Assembly (NCBI GenBank): GCA_015999985.1
Contig: JAECRA010000050.1
Coordinates: 1 to 32,828 of the forward strand
Direction of reading: 5' to 3'
Length of the DNA stretch: 32,828 nucleotides
From: Comamonadaceae bacterium
GTDB taxonomy: Bacteria > Pseudomonadota > Gammaproteobacteria > Burkholderiales > Burkholderiaceae_C
The notes beneath the pieces were generated by a model. That model saw only the letters and a list, made by a program, of their open reading frames with translations. It had not been told where the DNA came from and ran no database searches. The translations under genes were made by a program, and so were the position numbers. This document shows, piece after piece, positions 14,685 through 24,178 of this stretch. Position 1 is the first letter of the stretch. Every line of letters starts with the position of its first letter.

Positions 14685-14726
14685 CTGGCATCCGCCGGCA
14701 TAGGCCGGCATAGGCTGGCAGCCAGC
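14685..14726. repeat. Four tandem 10-bp units ending in a hairpin
   Basis: Four units with a strict 10-bp period: ctggcatccg (14685), ccggcatagg (14695), ccggcatagg (14705) and ctggcagcca (14715). The last gives GCTGG-CAG-CCAGC (14714-14726), a small hairpin. It lies between the membrane-protein gene and the short peptide gene and may be a transcript processing or attenuation point. Confidence 0.6.
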
Positions 14727-14764
14727 TTCTTCACCCAGTTTCTCAACTTAGTAAAGGATTCGAC

Positions 14765-14839
14765 ATGAGATCAATTCTGCTTTGGCTGATTGGAGTTCCA
14801 ATCCCTATCATCATCCTGATTGCCATTTTTTTCCGCTAA
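14765..14839 (+). CDS. 24-residue single-span membrane peptide
   Basis: A short gene of 24 codons plus TAA. The product starts MRSILLWLIGVP and continues as an almost wholly hydrophobic stretch (PIPIIILIAIFF) with one terminal Arg, so it should be a single membrane helix. A good ribosome site AAAGGA lies about 7 nt before the ATG (14765-14767), and a strong intrinsic terminator follows 40 bp after the stop. Very short peptides with the pattern MR.(I/L)LLWL.G(V/I)PIPIIIL recur, from memory, as hypotheticals in many proteobacteria. Function is unknown. The shared promoter and terminator suggest it works with the membrane protein upstream. Confidence 0.75.
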   Translation: MRSILLWLIGVPIPIIILIAIFFR

Positions 14840-14878
14840 GGGATGCTCACGGGCGCACCTTCGACGCCTTCACTAACG

Positions 14879-14902
14879 GCCATCTTCGGATGGCTTTTTT
14901 AT
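14879..14902 (+). terminator. Rho-independent terminator
   Basis: A perfect hairpin GCCATC-TTCG-GATGGC (14879-14894) with a stable TTCG tetraloop is followed by TTTTTTATT. It closes the membrane-protein/micropeptide unit. Confidence 0.9.
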
Positions 14903-15173
14903 TGCTGGCTTTAGAGGTTCGCGTATCCCCCTCACGCTGGGCTGGTCTCTGCGGGAAGCCAAGCATCAGGCCATTGAGTCGGAAGCGCAGATGCTACGTC
15001 TGACTGGGTGAGCTGGAATCTCTGCGAAAAATGAGACTGTGCTCATTCCTGGTCAATTCAAATGGAGGCTGCCGCCATTGCTGAGGCAGTAAATTTCGTT
15101 CAATAGGTTGACTACTTGCGTTAATGAAACTTTTTGTGTCAAATAGTGAGGTTTTACACATTTTGAGCACACC
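14903..15173. other. Intergenic region before the P-domain protein gene
   Basis: No gene is supported here. The part near 15108-15140 is AT-richer and holds a -35-like TTGACT (15108-15113), but a convincing -10 at the right distance is missing. It presumably contains the promoter of the gene starting at 15174. Confidence 0.4.
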
Positions 15174-17138
15174 ATGGCAAACCTTCGTTCCCAACAAGCT
15201 GGTCGGGGTCTTCTGGCATGGTTGCTGGATTTGGGGCGGCCACGCTTTGCAGTAAAGCGTGCGTCCCGATTACTGCGCAAAATCGCGGTCAGCGGGCTCA
15301 TGGTGGCGGTTGTAGTGGGCTCACACGCTCAACCTATCGGGACAGACAAGACCCAGATCACCAACCGCATGCTGGAACTGTCGGCCCTGATGCGCGATCT
15401 TAAGCCGCAGCTCGCAACTGACCGTGAAGCCGCTATTCAGTATGACTCAGCGGATCTCGAGTATCGCAATCTTAGTGCCCGTATGGGCGGCGATAAGCCT
15501 GTGGCTCCCGAATTTGCGCCCAAGGCCCGCACCAATTTACTCAAGCTTGCACCGACCAGCCCTCCGCTGTGTACGCCTACCGCAGCTACCTACAGCCAGA
15601 CCACGCCCGTTGGCATTCCCACCGGGCCCGGGGTCGTCACCTCGACCATTGTGGTCAGCGGCGCCAATCCGTGGATCTGGGATGTGGATCTGACAACCTT
15701 CATCCAGCACAGCTTTGCAGCGGATCTGGACATCACCATCACATCCCCCGCCGGAACAGTGGTGACCCTGACTACGGACAACGGAGCTGGCAACAACAAT
15801 GTGTTCAACGGTACCGTCTGGGATGACAGCGCCCCTGTAACCGCGACCGATTACGTTTATGCAGACAACGTGGTTGCGCCCTCACTGGTTCCCGAAGAAG
15901 CGCTGAGCGCCTTCGTCGGCGAAAATCCCAATGGCACCTGGACCATCACTGTCGCCGATGATCTGGCGGGTGATGGTGGCTCGCTGGACTCCTGGAGTCT
16001 GGCCATCAGTGCGTTGCCCGCTGCTCCCCAGATTCAAACGGCCAGTTTCACCCAGAACACACCCATAGGCATTCCCGATGTGACCACAAGCAGCAGCACG
16101 TTGTTGGTGGCCGGGTCTGGTGCGTCGGTCCTGGACGTCAAAGTCACCACGTACATTCAGCACACCTTTGCGGCAGATCTCGACATCAGGCTGATTTCAC
16201 CAGGCGGCACGACCGTGACCCTAACTTCGGATAACGGAGCGGGCAACAACAACGTCTTCAACGGCACGGTCTGGTCCGACAAAGCGAATCCTGGTGGGCA
16301 AGTACCTTACACGACCAATGACGGCCTCGCCAGCGATCACGCCTATGTTGACAACACTCTGGCTTCCCCGCTGGCGCCTGAAGGCGCCCTCGGTGCATTC
16401 ATGGGACAGGATCCCAACGGCACCTGGCAGTTGGACATCACCGACGATTTGGCCGGAGACACGGGGCAACTGACCTCATGGAGCCTGGAGATCACCACGG
16501 CCACCTGCCTCAGTCCATTGCTTCCTTCGACGCCTGGTCAAGCTGTGGCGGGCAGCGCTTACGGTCCGGTCACGCTCACCGCCACGGGGGGCTTGGCACC
16601 CTACACCTGGAGCGGCAGTTTGCCCAGTGGCATGACTCTTACATCTGGCGGAGAGCTCTCTGGCACACCTGCATTGGGCAGCGAGGGAAATTACACCATC
16701 ACGGTGACGGACAGCTACGCGCCAACGGCCAATACAGCCGACGTGACACTGCAAGTGGTGGCGCCTACGCTGACCATCACGACAAGCAGCTTGCCTGGTG
16801 CAACCTGGGGTCAAAGTTACACCACATCCCTGATGTCCACGGGCGGCACGCCGGCCTACAGTTGGACCGCCACCGGATTACCGCCCGGTCTTTCGGTCTC
16901 TGGCAATCAAATCGTGGGGACACCCACCGTTAGCGGCAACTTTGCTGTGACGTTGATGCTGATGGATGCAGGCTCGCCCGCCCAATCGGACACGGTAACC
17001 TTAAACCTTGTCGTGGCTGCCGTCGCCAGCATACAGGCTGTCCCTGCGCTGGGCGAAGCGTCCTTGGCGTTGCTCGCGTTGCTTACAGCCGCTCTTGGTG
17101 TACGCCAACGCCGCCGCATTCAAGGCAGCGCCGAATAA
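15174..17138 (+). CDS. Exported protein with two P-domains, two Ig-like domains and IPTL-CTERM-like sorting tail
   Basis: A 654-residue surface or secreted protein. An N-terminal basic region and hydrophobic segment (about 36-52, ending SHAQP) form a long signal peptide. Two tandem proprotein-convertase-type P-domains follow (about 145-278 and 295-440), each with DNGAGNNNVFNGTVW and NPNGTW/DPNGTW blocks. Two putative Ig (He_PIG-like) domains are at about 450-530 and 532-615. The C-terminus VPALGEASLALLALL followed by RQRRR is an IPTL-CTERM-like signal (motif, hydrophobic span, basic cluster) that would be cut by an exosortase-type system. P-domains usually follow a subtilisin protease domain, but none is present here, so this is more likely a binding or adhesion protein. 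Start ATG at 15174, with a weak ribosome site. Confidence 0.87.
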   Translation: MANLRSQQAGRGLLAWLLDLGRPRFAVKRASRLLRKIAVSGLMVAVVVGSHAQPIGTDKTQITNRMLELSALMRDLKPQLATDREAAIQYDSADLEYRNLSARMGGDKPVAPEFAPKARTNLLKLAPTSPPLCTPTAATYSQTTPVGIPTGPGVVTSTIVVSGANPWIWDVDLTTFIQHSFAADLDITITSPAGTVVTLTTDNGAGNNNVFNGTVWDDSAPVTATDYVYADNVVAPSLVPEEALSAFVGENPNGTWTITVADDLAGDGGSLDSWSLAISALPAAPQIQTASFTQNTPIGIPDVTTSSSTLLVAGSGASVLDVKVTTYIQHTFAADLDIRLISPGGTTVTLTSDNGAGNNNVFNGTVWSDKANPGGQVPYTTNDGLASDHAYVDNTLASPLAPEGALGAFMGQDPNGTWQLDITDDLAGDTGQLTSWSLEITTATCLSPLLPSTPGQAVAGSAYGPVTLTATGGLAPYTWSGSLPSGMTLTSGGELSGTPALGSEGNYTITVTDSYAPTANTADVTLQVVAPTLTITTSSLPGATWGQSYTTSLMSTGGTPAYSWTATGLPPGLSVSGNQIVGTPTVSGNFAVTLMLMDAGSPAQSDTVTLNLVVAAVASIQAVPALGEASLALLALLTAALGVRQRRRIQGSAE

Positions 17139-17276
17139 GCCTTGGCTGGGAGCCGGGTGGCTCGGCGTGGCCTGATCGCGCCGAGCTAATCAGGTCGAAG
17201 GATTTTTCTGACTGAGTGGAGGTGATGCTGGCCGAAAGGCTGGGCGGCAATCTTGATCCGTTAGATTTCGACGCCA

Positions 17277-17328
17277 CAAAAAGTAAATCCCGACAGCCAC
17301 CTAAATGACTGCCGGGATCACATTTTTT
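17277..17328 (-). terminator. Rho-independent terminator of tRNA-Pro (possibly bidirectional)
   Basis: On the minus strand the tRNA is followed by ATCCCGGCAG ... CTGTCGGGAT (17287-17318 in plus coordinates), a 10-bp stem with one mismatch, then a T-run (A-run at 17278-17282). On the plus strand the same stem is followed by TTTTTT (17323-17328), so it may also stop transcription from the P-domain gene. Confidence 0.75.
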
Positions 17329-17404
17329 GGTCGGAGCGGCGGGATTCGAACTCGCGACCCTCTGCTCCCAAAGCAGATGCGCTACCAGGCTGCGCTACGC
17401 TCCG
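17328..17404 (-). tRNA. tRNA-Pro (anticodon TGG)
   Basis: The minus strand gives a full cloverleaf: acceptor CGGAGCG/CGCTCCG, D arm GCGC...GCGC, anticodon loop with TGG, and T arm with TTCGAAT. An A discriminator and an encoded CCA (complement at 17328-17330) follow. The length is 77 nt with CCA. The C1-G72 start is usual for bacterial tRNA-Pro. Confidence 0.96.
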
Positions 17405-17542
17405 ACGAAGCCGCAATTCTACATCGTATTTTTGAAGGTTTTAGAGGCGGAGCGAAAAAGATTAGCGTTTTTTGCTCCGCCTCACCGCACACACCCCGAA
17501 GCAGCTATTTCTTAAGGGGAGAGCGAGCATCTCAAGGGGCCG

Positions 17543-18751
<1,209 letters not shown>

Positions 18752-18819
18752 AAAGTCCTCGTACTGGTGCGAAATGAAAATGGATGCTTGCTTCAGGCAA
18801 GCGCTCCTGCGATCTGGCG

Positions 18820-19902
18820 TCAGGCTTTTTGGGCAAAGGTCCAGGCGAGCTCGGCCATGGGGCGCGCCCCGGCGCCATTGGCCTTGGCCTGTTCGCTTGA
18901 CGCCGTTCCTGCTTCCACGCGCTTGGCAATGCCCTGCAAAATCGCTGCGATTCGGAACATGTTGTAGGCCAGATAGAAGTTCCAGTCAGGCGCCAAGGCT
19001 TCGGGGGTGGTGAAGCCAGTACGCTCGCAATAGCGACGGATGTACTCCTGCTCGGTGGGAATCCCAAGGCTCTGTACGTCTACCCCGCCAATGCCTCTGA
19101 ACGTTCCCGGCGGGATGTGCCAGGACATGCAGTTGTATGCAAAATCTGCCAGGGGATGGCCCAGGGTGGACAGTTCCCAGTCAAGTACCGCAAGAACACG
19201 CGGCTCCGTGGGATGGAACATCAGGTTGTCCAGCCGGTAGTCACCATGAACGATGCTCACCAGGCTATCGTCTTTGGCGCTGGCAGGAATGTTGGCTGGC
19301 AGCCATTCCAGCAGGCGATCCATCTCGGGGTTGGGCTGCGTGACAGATGCCTGGTACTGCTTGCTCCAGCGGCTGATCTGACGCTCAAAATAGTTGCCCG
19401 GCCTGCCATAGCTGGCCAGACCGCGATCGGCGAACTTCACCGTGTGCAAGGCGGCAATGACCCGGTTCATCTCGTCGTAGATCGCGGTGCGCTCCGCGTT
19501 GCCCATGCCGGGCAAGGTCTGGTCCCAAAGCACGCGGCCCGGCACGAACTCCATCACATAGAAAGCGCGCCCGATCACCGATTCATCCTCGCAAAGCACG
19601 TGCATTTCTGCCACGGGCACTGCGGTACCCCGGAGGCCACGCATGACGGCGAACTCCCGCTCAATGGCGTGGGCCGAAGGCAGGAGCTTGGCCACCGGTC
19701 CGGGCTTGGACCTCATGACATAGCTTTTCTGGGGGGTGATCAGCTTGTAGGTGGGGTTGGACTGTCCGCCCTGAAATTTTTCAATCGTCAGGGGGCCGGA
19801 GAATCCTTCTAGATTCAATGCCAGCCATGCAGAAAGCGCGTCAACGTCAATGACGTGCGCTTCCGGGGTGGGCTGGGCGGTTGTACTGTCCGAGGTGCTC
19901 AT
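18820..19902 (-). CDS. APH-fold phosphotransferase (4-hydroxyacyl-CoA kinase-like)
   Basis: Aminoglycoside-phosphotransferase-fold kinase of 360 residues from the chosen start. The catalytic loop [11 protein letters not shown] has His219, Asp221 and Asn226; the metal-binding DWE is at 241-243 ([11 protein letters not shown]). A nucleotide-lobe Gly-rich segment [12 protein letters not shown] is near the N-terminus. The sequence is of the ACAD10/11 N-terminal domain and LvaA type, not of antibiotic-resistance type. It lies directly upstream of the ACAD-like gene, matching the fused order in eukaryotes and the kinase/dehydrogenase pair of the Pseudomonas levulinate (lva) operon. The frame opens at 19935, but the ATG at 19900-19902 (MSTSDSTT) is preferred because the upstream part looks non-conserved. 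An aminoglycoside substrate is unlikely. Confidence 0.88.
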   Translation of the reverse strand: MSTSDSTTAQPTPEAHVIDVDALSAWLALNLEGFSGPLTIEKFQGGQSNPTYKLITPQKSYVMRSKPGPVAKLLPSAHAIEREFAVMRGLRGTAVPVAEMHVLCEDESVIGRAFYVMEFVPGRVLWDQTLPGMGNAERTAIYDEMNRVIAALHTVKFADRGLASYGRPGNYFERQISRWSKQYQASVTQPNPEMDRLLEWLPANIPASAKDDSLVSIVHGDYRLDNLMFHPTEPRVLAVLDWELSTLGHPLADFAYNCMSWHIPPGTFRGIGGVDVQSLGIPTEQEYIRRYCERTGFTTPEALAPDWNFYLAYNMFRIAAILQGIAKRVEAGTASSEQAKANGAGARPMAELAWTFAQKA

Positions 19903-19950
19903 GAGATGGCTTCTTTCGTTGAATTCAATGAACACCCTGATCGCAGGTTA

Positions 19951-20673
19951 CTAGGGTGCGTCTGCTTCTGCGATGCGCCTCAGCGCATGGCGGTCGCGCA
20001 CCACCAGGCCGGCAGGCTCTATGCGTATCACTCCCTCGCGTTCCATGGTCTTGAGTTCCTGGTTCACGCGCTGGCGCGACGCTCCGAGCAACTGCGCCAG
20101 TTCTTCCTGCGCCAGCTGCAGCGTGATACGCACTTCGTCGGTCGCGGCGGAATCGGTGGCCCCGTAGCTGCGCGCCAGATGTGACAACTGTTTGGCCAGC
20201 CGGGCGCGCAAGGGCAGGGTGTTGAGATCTTCCACCTGACCGAAAAGCAGGCGGATTCGGCGTGCATGGAGCTTGAGCAGCGCCTCCGAGAATTCGGGGT
20301 GCTGAGCAATGATTTTCTGAAAATCCGCCCGTGCGACGCCCAGAATGGTCGTCGGGCCGTGGGCATGTGCATCGTGGGTGCGCCGGTCTCCGTCGAAGAT
20401 GGCCACGTCGCCGAACCAGATGCCGGGCTCGACGTAGGTCAATGTCACCTGCTTGCCTGTGAGCGTCGTTGAGCTGACACGCACCGCGCCTTTGGCGCAC
20501 GCGATCCATTGTTCTGGCGCCTCGCCACGCGCAGTGATGACTTCGCCGTCGGCATAACGTTTGACATAGGCGCATCTCAGGATATCGTGCCGCAGCGAAG
20601 GTGAAAGTGAGGAAAACCAGCGACCGTTGTTGATCGCCTCGCGTTCCTCCATGGTAAGAATGGGATTGTCCAT
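19951..20673 (-). CDS. Crp/Fnr-family transcriptional regulator
   Basis: A 240-residue regulator with an N-terminal cyclic-nucleotide-binding-like beta roll (about 20-135, including ITARGEAPEQW and GIWFGDVAIFDG). A dimerisation helix and a C-terminal winged helix follow, with the recognition region QEELAQLLGASRQRVNQELK. No N-terminal Fe-S cysteine cluster is seen, and the recognition helix lacks the E..SR pattern of true FNR, so it should not be an oxygen sensor of the FNR type. The frame opens at 20742, but ATG 20671-20673 (MDNPILTM) gives the expected N-terminus. It lies between the enoyl-CoA hydratase and the kinase/ACAD genes on the same strand and may regulate them. The effector is unknown. 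Confidence 0.9.
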   Translation of the reverse strand: MDNPILTMEEREAINNGRWFSSLSPSLRHDILRCAYVKRYADGEVITARGEAPEQWIACAKGAVRVSSTTLTGKQVTLTYVEPGIWFGDVAIFDGDRRTHDAHAHGPTTILGVARADFQKIIAQHPEFSEALLKLHARRIRLLFGQVEDLNTLPLRARLAKQLSHLARSYGATDSAATDEVRITLQLAQEELAQLLGASRQRVNQELKTMEREGVIRIEPAGLVVRDRHALRRIAEADAP

Positions 20674-20775
20674 GGGCTGTCTTCTGAGTGACTGCAACGC
20701 AAGATTTTCACGTCCCCTTGTCGCGTTGGGGACGTAAGACACGAGGTTCCGGGCGCTACAGGCGCCACCACGCCT

Positions 20776-21555
20776 TTATTCGTATTGTGGCTTCTGTTTC
20801 GACAGGAATGCCGCAATGCCGATGCCAGCGTTGGCGTGGTGCAGATTCTTGACGAAGTGGTCGCGCTCCTGCGCCAACTGTTGGGGCAGGGTCTGGTTGG
20901 GGGCGTCGTTCAGCAATTCTTTGGCGCTTGCCAGCGCATTAGGTGCGCGCGCATTCAGTTTTTCCGCCATGGCCAATGCGGTAGAAAGTGCTTGGCCCTC
21001 GTCAGCCAGGCGGTTGACCACACCAAGCTCCTGCAGCCTCTGGGCTCCAATACGCTCTCCGCACATCAGTAGCTCGGTGACCAACTGGCGGGGCAGGGCG
21101 CGGCTCAATGCCCAACTCGCTCCGCCATCGGGCGACAAGGCGACATTGATGTAGGCCATGACAAAGACTGCGTCGCGGGCGGAAACAATCAAGTCGCAAG
21201 CCAGCGCGAGCGAGAAGCCTGCACCGGCCGCAGGGCCTTCGACTGCTGCGATGACTGGCTTGGGAAAGGCCCGAATGGCTTCGATCCAGTTGTGCAGGCC
21301 TTCAATGCTGTTGGCCTGGTATTCGGGCGGCTGTTGCCGGTTGGCCTGCAGCCGCTGAAGGTTGCCGCCGGCGCTGAAGGTGCCCCCCTCGCCCGTGATG
21401 ACGACGCTGCGTATGTCTGTGTTGGACTCGGCAACGCTGAGTGCTTCCACGCCTGCGGCATAGATTTCTGGGCCGAGCGCGTTGCGATGTTCGGGGTTGC
21501 TGATGGTGAGCACCATCGTGCGGCCTTCGGCCGTGCTGCGCAGTTCGGCGGTCAT
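20776..21555 (-). CDS. Enoyl-CoA hydratase/isomerase family protein
   Basis: Crotonase-fold protein of 259 residues. The oxyanion-hole motifs are present: FSAGGNLQRL (60-69) and GPAAGAGFSLALACD (107-121). The acidic residue in the SPDGG segment is Asp143. Of the two glutamates used by classical hydratases, the second seems kept (Glu161 in VTELLMCG). The first is replaced (FVMAYINVAL, Tyr135 at the expected place). The Asp in PDGG with loss of the first Glu is the pattern of PaaG-type isomerases, so isomerisation rather than hydration is possible. The gene lies 76 bp after the 3-hydroxyacyl-CoA dehydrogenase gene on the same strand, consistent with a beta-oxidation unit. Confidence 0.9.
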   Translation of the reverse strand: MTAELRSTAEGRTMVLTISNPEHRNALGPEIYAAGVEALSVAESNTDIRSVVITGEGGTFSAGGNLQRLQANRQQPPEYQANSIEGLHNWIEAIRAFPKPVIAAVEGPAAGAGFSLALACDLIVSARDAVFVMAYINVALSPDGGASWALSRALPRQLVTELLMCGERIGAQRLQELGVVNRLADEGQALSTALAMAEKLNARAPNALASAKELLNDAPNQTLPQQLAQERDHFVKNLHHANAGIGIAAFLSKQKPQYE

Positions 21556-21631
21556 GGATAACTTCTTGGAGAGGCGAATTGGAAAAGCGGGATCGCCGTG
21601 GCCGGAGCACGCGGCGGTTTCAAGGAAGGGC

Positions 21632-23155
21632 TCACGCCTCCTCGTGCATAAGGGACAGGCCTATGGCGCCTCGGCGGCGCAGCCATGGGCTGGGTCGATA
21701 ACGGGGGTCACCGTAGACGGTTTGCATGTTGAACAGCACTTCCAGGACGTTGGCAGGGCCAAACCGGTCGCCCAACGCCAAGGGGCCCGCAGGGTAGCCC
21801 AGGCCCAGTGAGACCGCGGTCTCCAGGTCTTTCGGGCTGCACACGCGTTGCTGGCAGATGTCGCTGGCAATGTTGATGATGGTGCCTACAACGCGCTGAG
21901 TGACGAAACCGCCTGAATCACGGATGACGCTCACGGCTTTGCCATCACGGGCAAACAGCGCGTGCGCGGCGTCTCGCATGTCGCTGCGAGTGGCCGGGTT
22001 GGTGGCGAGCACACGGCGCTTGGTGGCCTTGTCGTCGACCAGCATGTCGATGCCCACGGTGCGTGCAGGGTCCAGCCGTTCCACCACGGCAACCGTAGTG
22101 ACGTCGAAACCCAGTGGCGCGACGATGGTCAGCGCCTCCATGGAAGGCGATGCGCCGGTCTCTATCGTTGCGCCAAGGTCCTTGATCAACTGAAGTAGTT
22201 CAGAGCGGCGTGCAGCACGGGTGGAGACCCATACCGGAGGCATTTTGTCTACCTGGGGGACGGGCGGCTCAGCCGCTACCTGGGCGACCCCGTCGACGTA
22301 GTTGTAGAAACCTTCGCCTACTTTTTTGCCCACCACACCGCCAGCCAGACGTTGGGCCGTGATGACGCTCGGGCGATAGCGGGGCTCATCGTAGTACTGG
22401 GTGTAGATAGACTCCATCACCGGGTGGGAGACGTCCAGCGCCGTCAGGTCGAACAGCTCGAACGGACCAAGCTTGAAGCCGACCTGGTCTTTCAGAATGC
22501 GGTCGATGGTGGCGAAATCGGAAATGCCTTCGCTCACAATGCGCAATGCCTCGGTGCCGTAGCCACGCCCTGCGTGGTTGACGATGAATCCGGGCGTGTC
22601 GCCCGCCTGCACCGGCGTATGGCCCATCTGACGCGCGTACTCGAAGAGAGCTGTGCAGGTCTCCTGACTGGTCTTCAGGCCTGCGATGACCTCGACCACC
22701 TTCATCAAAGGTACGGGGTTGAAGAAGTGAAAGCCTGCGAATTGTTCTGGGCGCTTCAAGCCTGCGGCAATCGCCGTGACAGAGAGCGAAGATGTGTTGG
22801 TTGCCAGGATGGCGCCAGGCTTGACGATGCCTTCCAGCTCGCCAAACAAGGTTTTCTTGACGTCCAGACGCTCGACAATGGCTTCAATGACGAAATCGCA
22901 ATTGGCCAGGTCTGCGAGGGCGGCAGCCGATTTCAGGCGCTCTTTTTGGGCTGTGGCAGTGGCGGCTTCCAGCCGGCCTTTTTCAACCAGCTTGTCCCAT
23001 TGCGCGCTGATGGCGTCGCGGGCTTTGGATATGGCCGCGGCCTGCGTGTCGTACAACAGTACGGTAGAGCCGGCTTGAGCGGCAATTTGCGCAATACCGC
23101 GCCCCATGGCGCCGGTGCCGACGATGCCGACAGTGGAGAAACGAGGGTTATTCAT
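21632..23155 (-). CDS. 3-hydroxyacyl-CoA dehydrogenase (PaaH/PaaC-like)
   Basis: NAD-dependent (3S)-hydroxyacyl-CoA dehydrogenase of 507 residues. The Rossmann motif GIVGTGAMGRGIAQIAAQAG begins at about residue 9. The catalytic and conserved segments NTSSLSVTAIA and GFHFFNPVPLMKVVEV follow, with the first C-terminal helical domain after them (about 188-290, DTPGFIVNHAGRGYGTEALR). A second, partly repeated helical domain lies near the end (about 405-490, GLGYPAGPLALGD). This double-C-terminal, about 500-residue form is the PaaH/PaaC type used for 3-hydroxyadipyl-CoA in phenylacetate breakdown, but no other paa genes are in the window. A general beta-oxidation role is equally likely. It follows the 2-hydroxyacid dehydrogenase gene by 15 bp and is probably co-transcribed with it. 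Confidence 0.92.
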   Translation of the reverse strand: MNNPRFSTVGIVGTGAMGRGIAQIAAQAGSTVLLYDTQAAAISKARDAISAQWDKLVEKGRLEAATATAQKERLKSAAALADLANCDFVIEAIVERLDVKKTLFGELEGIVKPGAILATNTSSLSVTAIAAGLKRPEQFAGFHFFNPVPLMKVVEVIAGLKTSQETCTALFEYARQMGHTPVQAGDTPGFIVNHAGRGYGTEALRIVSEGISDFATIDRILKDQVGFKLGPFELFDLTALDVSHPVMESIYTQYYDEPRYRPSVITAQRLAGGVVGKKVGEGFYNYVDGVAQVAAEPPVPQVDKMPPVWVSTRAARRSELLQLIKDLGATIETGASPSMEALTIVAPLGFDVTTVAVVERLDPARTVGIDMLVDDKATKRRVLATNPATRSDMRDAAHALFARDGKAVSVIRDSGGFVTQRVVGTIINIASDICQQRVCSPKDLETAVSLGLGYPAGPLALGDRFGPANVLEVLFNMQTVYGDPRYRPSPWLRRRGAIGLSLMHEEA

Positions 23156-23170
23156 GGAAGGGAATTATGG

Positions 23171-24178
23171 CTATCTTCTGACCTGCAAGGCCCCAGGGTT
23201 GACGATGTTCGTGGGCGTGCCACGCAAGAAATTTGACACGTTGTCGAACGCGGCATTGAAATATTGTTCGTAGCTGTCCTGCTCTACATAACCAATGTGA
23301 GGCGTGCAGATGCAGTTTTCCAATCTTAAAAGCGCGTGGCCCTGCAGGATAGGCTCAGTTTCAAACACATCTACGGCAGCCATTCCAGGGCGGCCACGGT
23401 TCAAGCCACTGACCAAGGCATCTGGTTCAATAAGTTCAGCGCGAGAGATATTGACCAGCAGGCCGGTGGGCTTCATCTGGCTGAGATCGTCCATTCGGAC
23501 GATGGAGCGGGTGCTTTCAGTCAGCCTGAGATGCAGAGAAAGGACATCGCTCTGCGCGAACAATACCGCTTTCGATGGCGCTGCCATGTGGCCATCTGCC
23601 ACTGCGCGCGCGCGCGAGGCGTCTGAGCCCCAGACCATGACCTGCATGCCAAAGGCTCTGCCATAACCGGCCACCAATTGACCAATACGGCCATAACCCC
23701 ATATGCCCAGTGTTTTGCCCCGAAGTACCTGGCCCACGCCAAAATTGGGCGGCATGGAGGCGGATTTCAGTCCAGATTGCTGCCAGGCGCCGTGCTTGAG
23801 GTTGCCGATGTACTGGGGCAGCCGCCGCATGGAAGCCATGATGAGCGCCCAGGTCAGTTCGGCAGGGGCAATGGGAGAACCCACGCCTTCCGCCACGGCA
23901 ATACCTTGTTCTGTACAAGCATTGATGTCAATATGGCTGCCCACGCGGCCCGTCTGCGAAATCATCTTGAGTTTCGGCAGCTTTTCTATCAGCTGGCGAG
24001 ACAGGTGCGTACGCTCGCGAATCAACACCAAAACGTTGGCATCACGCAGGCGCACCGACAACTGGCCTAAGCCTTTGACGGTGTTGGTATAGACCTTGGC
24101 TGGCCAAGATTCCAGCTTGGCGGCACAGGGGAGCTTTCTTACTGCATCCTGATAATCGTCGAGGATCACGATGTTCAT
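23171..24178 (-). CDS. D-2-hydroxyacid dehydrogenase family protein
   Basis: NAD(P)-dependent dehydrogenase of the D-isomer-specific 2-hydroxyacid family, 335 residues. It shows the N-terminal catalytic-domain flank VAEGVGSPIAPAELTWALI, the nucleotide motif LGIWGYGRIGQLVAGYG, and the active-site Arg in NISRAELIEPDAL. The Glu region follows (VDVFETEP), then the catalytic His in CTPHIGYVEQD. The substrate (glyoxylate/hydroxypyruvate, phosphoglycerate or another 2-keto acid) cannot be told. The frame opens ten codons earlier, but ATG 24176-24178 (MNIVILDDYQ) gives the normal N-terminus. It is the first gene of the minus-strand unit leading to the 3-hydroxyacyl-CoA dehydrogenase. Confidence 0.9.
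   Translation of the reverse strand: MNIVILDDYQDAVRKLPCAAKLESWPAKVYTNTVKGLGQLSVRLRDANVLVLIRERTHLSRQLIEKLPKLKMISQTGRVGSHIDINACTEQGIAVAEGVGSPIAPAELTWALIMASMRRLPQYIGNLKHGAWQQSGLKSASMPPNFGVGQVLRGKTLGIWGYGRIGQLVAGYGRAFGMQVMVWGSDASRARAVADGHMAAPSKAVLFAQSDVLSLHLRLTESTRSIVRMDDLSQMKPTGLLVNISRAELIEPDALVSGLNRGRPGMAAVDVFETEPILQGHALLRLENCICTPHIGYVEQDSYEQYFNAAFDNVSNFLRGTPTNIVNPGALQVRR

Noticed and set aside
18820-19902. Aminoglycoside resistance gene
   Set aside because: The APH fold is present, but the sequence type and the ACAD neighbour point to 4-hydroxyacyl-CoA kinase function.
19951-20673. The local Crp/Fnr regulator as the protein binding the FNR-type dyad at 13480
   Set aside because: Its recognition helix (GASRQRVNQE) lacks the E..SR pattern for TTGAT-type sites and it has no Fe-S cysteines, so a different FNR-family protein is more likely.
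22352-23236. 294-residue open frame on the plus strand
   Set aside because: It is antisense to the 3-hydroxyacyl-CoA dehydrogenase and shows no domain pattern.
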